64,000 nucleotides of DNA. Origin: Alteromonas mediterranea DE. Its GTDB lineage: Bacteria; Pseudomonadota; Gammaproteobacteria; Enterobacterales; Alteromonadaceae. A program made the position numbers and the translations under genes. The stretch covers positions 3,929,338 through 3,993,337 of the forward strand of contig NC_011138.3 of the NCBI RefSeq assembly GCF_000020585.3. Direction: 5' to 3'. The notes below the pieces were generated by a model that searched no databases, was not told the DNA's origin, and worked only from the letters and a program-made list of their open reading frames with translations. Below are positions 60,698 through 64,000 of the stretch, in pieces; position 1 is the first letter of the stretch; each line of letters starts with the position of its first letter.

Positions 60698-62242
60698 CTA
60701 CCTATTTCGGCCATACTGCTCGTGAGATGACACCCAGTCAGATGAGCTAATGGCAGAGGCCAGCGAAATTTCACCGGCAAGCACAACCGACGCCACAATT
60801 TCAGCAAACTTATACACCCGATCGCGCCCGTAACAGTCTAACAGCTCTAAACATTCACGCTGCGTACCTATGCCTGTACCGCCGCCATAAGTCGCTACAA
60901 TAAGTGATGGAATGGTTATAGACACGTATAAGTCGCCGTCGTCAGTAAGCTCAGAATACATCATAGCCGCAGACGACTCAGATACGTTCGCCACATCCTG
61001 TCCGGTAGCGATAAACATGGCAGTGATGCCGTTAGGCGAATGTAGGCCCGTGTTATTCACACCGGACAAGAACGAACCCACGCCGGCAACACGCCCGTGG
61101 TAATCGATTTGTTTAGGGTCGACCCGCATAACTTCGAGTAAGTGCTCACGCTTAATGGTTGCCTCGGCAGTAACCCGCTTACCGCGAGTACGCATTATGT
61201 TTATTTGTGAGGCTTTTTTATCGGTGGCAAAGTTAGATTCAAGGTAGAAATTCTCTATTCCTTCGTAGTGATCTAAAATCCATCCGCAGGCGGCGAAAGT
61301 CGCACGTCCCACCATGTTTTGGCCGGCGGCATCCCCCGTTCTAAAGTTAAACCGCAGAAAAGCGAATTTATTCGATAAAAAATGATCGATGTAAGTAAGC
61401 GTAGCTACACTCGATGTCGCTTCGGCTTCTTCTTTTATCTTTTCGAAATTCTCTTTTATCCATTTCACGAAATCTCTTGCGCCCCGAGCATTTTCAAAAA
61501 TAAATACAGGGGCTCGCTGCATAGCGTCGTCAACAACGGTCGCCGTTACCCCCCCACTCATGTTAAGTAGCTTCATACCTCGATTATAGGATGCCACCAG
61601 CGTACCCTCGGTCGTTGCCAACGGCACTACAAATTCTCCTTGTGCATTCTCGCCGTTAATTTTTATAGGCCCAGCAATACCGATAGGAACCTGCGCCACG
61701 CCTATAAAGTGCTCAATATTGCCTTGCAGCGCTTTCGGATCAATGGAGTACTGACCAACATGGTCAATTTTCTTACCCGTAGCGCTTTCAAAATACGCTT
61801 GGCGTGTTTTTATAATGCTTTCGCCGTAGTCATCCATGTCATCTCGAGGGATAAATGCACTACGCTGACCAGGGGCAGTAATATTATCTTCTACTTCAAA
61901 CTTTAACTTTCCAAAGGGGGAAGCAGAGAAGCAAATACCCAGTTTGCGCTTTTCGGGGCAAGGCGCTTCATCGATATCTAAATGTACGGTAATGGTTTGA
62001 CGCAAGCCAAAGGGCTCGCCGTCTGATTGATTTAGCGCTTTGACAGAAATACAGGAGTCGGCAGTTAATTGAAGGGATATTTTATCTTCGGGAATTTTTT
62101 CCCCATCAAGTGATATCCATTTTACTTCTTTAATCGTCGCATCCTTCAATCTATTTTTAAGAGAGAAAGATAAGCCTTTATCTGTTTTGGTTAGACTTGC
62201 GCGTGTATAAAGTTGCTTTAAAAGTATACTGGGTACAAACAT
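60698..62242 (-). CDS. Class I 3-hydroxy-3-methylglutaryl-CoA reductase
   Basis: A 514-residue NAD(P)H enzyme that makes mevalonate from HMG-CoA. After an N-terminal extension of about 140 residues, the catalytic domain shows the class I motifs: HFIGVAQVPIGIAGP, TTEGTLVASYNRG (catalytic Glu), GDAAGQNMVGRA, ATGQDVANVSESSA (Asp) and the C-terminal SSHEQYGRNR with the catalytic His. No membrane anchor is visible. Class I enzymes are unusual in gammaproteobacteria, which mostly make isoprenoids by the DXP route; no other mevalonate gene is in the window. AAGGTAG precedes ATG 62242. Horizontal origin is possible. Confidence 0.92.
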   Translation of the reverse strand: MFVPSILLKQLYTRASLTKTDKGLSFSLKNRLKDATIKEVKWISLDGEKIPEDKISLQLTADSCISVKALNQSDGEPFGLRQTITVHLDIDEAPCPEKRKLGICFSASPFGKLKFEVEDNITAPGQRSAFIPRDDMDDYGESIIKTRQAYFESATGKKIDHVGQYSIDPKALQGNIEHFIGVAQVPIGIAGPIKINGENAQGEFVVPLATTEGTLVASYNRGMKLLNMSGGVTATVVDDAMQRAPVFIFENARGARDFVKWIKENFEKIKEEAEATSSVATLTYIDHFLSNKFAFLRFNFRTGDAAGQNMVGRATFAACGWILDHYEGIENFYLESNFATDKKASQINIMRTRGKRVTAEATIKREHLLEVMRVDPKQIDYHGRVAGVGSFLSGVNNTGLHSPNGITAMFIATGQDVANVSESSAAMMYSELTDDGDLYVSITIPSLIVATYGGGTGIGTQRECLELLDCYGRDRVYKFAEIVASVVLAGEISLASAISSSDWVSSHEQYGRNR

Positions 62243-62696
62243 GAGACTACCTTCTGTCTTTTTGCTGTGTTATTTCCCTATCCCTCTGCTTTTTATAGCA
62301 CATTCTTTATACAGTTCTATGACTTCTTTCTATTTCTTCGCCAAACATTTGCGTCATATCAACTTTCAATTTTGAGCCAAGCGCTTTTAAAAATGCGCCA
62401 ACCCCTGAGAGTTAAAGTGCTCCAGAGATTCGGACCTTAGCCATAATTCGCCCACTTCTAAACACTCCTATAGTGAATACCGTCACCGCAGTAATGATGA
62501 CCACGAGGTATCTGGCAGTAGCATAAAGGAGGCGTCACGGATTGAGATGCCAAGGATAAAAAGCCTACACGGAAGCGGCAGCCAGATACCTTTTATGTGC
62601 CCTATGCGTGATGCGTTTTTGGCATTGATGTCGTGTTTAGGCGGCTCATAGTGCAACCACACGCACCGAACAATTGGCCCAGTACAAGGACAGAAA
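62243..62696. other. Divergent region ahead of the export operon, with inverted repeat
   Basis: This 454-bp gap separates the HMG-CoA reductase gene from the HlyD-type gene. An inverted repeat AGGTATCTGGC/GCCAGATACCT (62506-62516 with 62581-62591) frames about 64 bases. Between and beyond its arms lies a 34-codon frame (62547-62651) with AAAGGAGG 14 bases upstream, too distant to be convincing. It ends LGGS, reminiscent of export leaders but lacking a core peptide. I do not call it a gene. Confidence 0.3.
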
Positions 62697-63950
62697 ATGA
62701 GAACAGGACTGTTTAGAAAAGAAGCAATTGATGAGCAATCTAATGAAGTAGACGGGAGCTTTTTAATGACGCCCAAACCGGTTTACTCGGCTATTGCTTT
62801 TGTATTGGTTGCTTGGATAGCAACTGCCCTTGTTTATTTAAACTTAGGCAGTTACGCACGCAAGGCATCGGTAGACGGGTGGCTAGAACCGAGCCACGGA
62901 GTATTTAAACTGTACGCAGATGCAAGGCGCGGTAATGTCGTCGACGTTTTAATTCACGAAGGGCAACATGTAGAAAAAGGCGCGCCATTAGTAAAAATTA
63001 ACTACAGCAATAGCGACGCGTTGGGCAATCGCGTGAGTAGCCAACTGCTTATAGAATTGGAAGCAAAGCAAGCGCGAACTCACCAGAGCATTTCACGCCT
63101 TCGCGCACTACATCAAGCTCAGCTCACCGGCTTAGAACAACGCTTATCTCAAGCTAAACGCGCTTTGGACGACCTGAATGACATTGTTGATTTAGCCAAA
63201 ATACAGTGGGTTATGGCAACCGAGCATTGGGAAAACGCTCAACTTTTATTGAACCAAGGGCATATAAGCCACGCCGAGCTTGAGAATCACACAATTCAAC
63301 GAATAACCGCGCAGCAACAGCTCAAACTGGCCGAGAGAGATAGCAGTACAGAACAGGCAAACATAGCCTCCCTCACCCATGAACTCGCAACTCTGCCTCA
63401 GCAACAAGCCAACGAATTGGCGAGTTTTGAAAATACGTATAGCGACCTTAAGCAACAGATTGTAAGTCATAAAAGCAATTATGAGGAAACCATTTACGCC
63501 CCGCACAGTGGCTATATATCTGGCCTTCACGTTAAAGCGGGATATACCGTCGATAGTTCGCGCCCGTTGCTTACTCTCCTTCCCAAAGATGCTGATATTC
63601 AAGCGCGCATCGCGGTTCCCGTTCGCGCTGCAGGCTTTTTGCGTGAAGGGCAAGCTTTACACATTCGCTACGACGCATTTCCCTACCAGAAGTTTGGTGT
63701 GCAGAAGGGCGAAATCCTCAATGTTTCCCCGTCACTTGTACTGCCGGGCGAACTTATCGACGCGCCTATTGCTATCAATGAACCCGCCTATCTCGTTACG
63801 GCAGCCATAAGTACGAAAGAAATATTAGCGTATGGCAATCATATTTCACTAAAGGCCGGCATGACCTTCTCAGCTGATGTGCACCTAAGTCAACGTACGC
63901 TAATGGAATGGTTAATGGAACCGCTTTACAGCATCTCAGGGAAGCTTTAA
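62697..63950 (+). CDS. HlyD-family membrane-fusion protein of a peptide export system
   Basis: A 417-residue periplasmic adaptor with an N-terminal helix (about 31-51, VYSAIAFVLVAWIATALVYL), a split lipoyl/barrel domain (about 75-100 and 270-330), long alpha-helical hairpin (about 105-245) and beta barrel. The arrangement (SYARKASVDGWLEPSHGVFKL at the start) matches CvaA-type adaptors for bacteriocin/microcin secretion. AAGGA precedes ATG 62697. The next gene begins inside its stop codon and would be the ABC exporter in such operons. The exported substrate is not in the window. Confidence 0.87.
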   Translation: MRTGLFRKEAIDEQSNEVDGSFLMTPKPVYSAIAFVLVAWIATALVYLNLGSYARKASVDGWLEPSHGVFKLYADARRGNVVDVLIHEGQHVEKGAPLVKINYSNSDALGNRVSSQLLIELEAKQARTHQSISRLRALHQAQLTGLEQRLSQAKRALDDLNDIVDLAKIQWVMATEHWENAQLLLNQGHISHAELENHTIQRITAQQQLKLAERDSSTEQANIASLTHELATLPQQQANELASFENTYSDLKQQIVSHKSNYEETIYAPHSGYISGLHVKAGYTVDSSRPLLTLLPKDADIQARIAVPVRAAGFLREGQALHIRYDAFPYQKFGVQKGEILNVSPSLVLPGELIDAPIAINEPAYLVTAAISTKEILAYGNHISLKAGMTFSADVHLSQRTLMEWLMEPLYSISGKL

Positions 63951-64000
63951 TGATGATGAGTATGACAATGCCCCACGTTAGCCACACCCTGACCACTAAA
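63950..64000 (+). CDS. Truncated start of the next export-operon gene
   Basis: ATG 63950 overlaps the TAA of the HlyD-type gene (TAATG) and the frame stays open to the window edge (MMMSMTMPHVSHTLTTK). Any of four in-frame ATG codons could be the start. By analogy with CvaA-CvaB pairs it may encode a peptidase-containing ABC transporter, but 17 codons show nothing diagnostic. Confidence 0.4.
   Translation, partial: MMMSMTMPHVSHTLTTK

Noticed and set aside
62483-62776. 97-codon minus-strand frame over the region upstream of the HlyD-type gene
   Set aside because: It overlaps the start of a real gene, lacks a ribosome site and has no recognisable features.
1-64000. CRISPR arrays, insertion sequences, prophage, integrons or replication origin
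   Set aside because: No spaced direct-repeat array, transposase, integrase, phage structural gene or DnaA-box cluster was seen on reading through the window.

Overview
The window looks like chromosomal DNA from a marine gammaproteobacterium of the Alteromonas type. No rRNA gene is present, so this rests on gene content: a sodium-motor flagellar protein (motX), neighbouring ubiD and fre, a ubiE-ubiJ-ubiB operon, a TonB receptor, secreted proteases, a PhoD phosphatase and several large sensor kinases. Composition and gene density look even. I saw no transposase, integrase, prophage, CRISPR array, tRNA or rRNA. The accessory content consists of single genes and toxin-antitoxin pairs between housekeeping genes.

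Layout. 0.1-6 kb: a hybrid histidine kinase split by a one-base frameshift, a DUF4397 lipoprotein and a secreted subtilisin. 6.5-7.2 kb: a lone Abi-like HEPN gene. 7.4-10.6 kb: rlmB and rnr. 11-14.3 kb: a HigBA-like pair whose antitoxin is frameshifted at a heptanucleotide repeat, a Tat-exported PhoD phosphatase and a ParDE pair. 14.5-19.3 kb: a TonB receptor, a PepSY lipoprotein, a cytochrome b561, motX and a TIGR02647 protein. 19.5-24.1 kb: ubiD-fre, VapBC with a near-perfect operator palindrome, and an M28 peptidase. 24.3-31.2 kb: a solute-binding-like protein convergent with a bacteriophytochrome kinase, then a GbsR-type regulator and a CioAB-type bd oxidase. 31.7-39.8 kb: a small basic protein, an Lrp regulator, a periplasmic protein, a cold-shock protein, ubiE-ubiJ-ubiB, and prlC with a 3-methyladenine glycosylase. 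40.1-44.6 kb: a four-gene signalling operon (HTH-receiver, PhnD-like binding protein, HAMP kinase, receiver plus degenerate HD-GYP). 44.8-52.1 kb: glutathione reductase, a lone molybdopterin oxidoreductase and a PD40-amidohydrolase fusion. 60.7-64 kb: class I HMG-CoA reductase and the start of an export operon (HlyD-type adaptor plus a truncated gene).

The most unusual region is 52.3-60.6 kb, a co-directional run of seven annotated genes plus a 35-codon small gene: a secreted low-complexity protein, a lipoprotein, a single-pass protein with a coiled/helical region and a C-terminal PEGA-like end, a PEGA protein carrying a sulfatase-modifying-factor (FGE) fold, a small hydrophobic protein, a MotA/TolQ/ExbB channel and two paralogous proteins that join a TolR/MotB-like transmembrane helix (with a membrane aspartate) to a coiled coil and a von Willebrand A domain. 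I read this as an ion-driven envelope machine in which vWA domains replace the usual peptidoglycan-binding domain. I do not recognise it as a named system.

Start codons were chosen from Shine-Dalgarno spacing and family N-termini. Functions rest on motif recognition by eye, not database searches.
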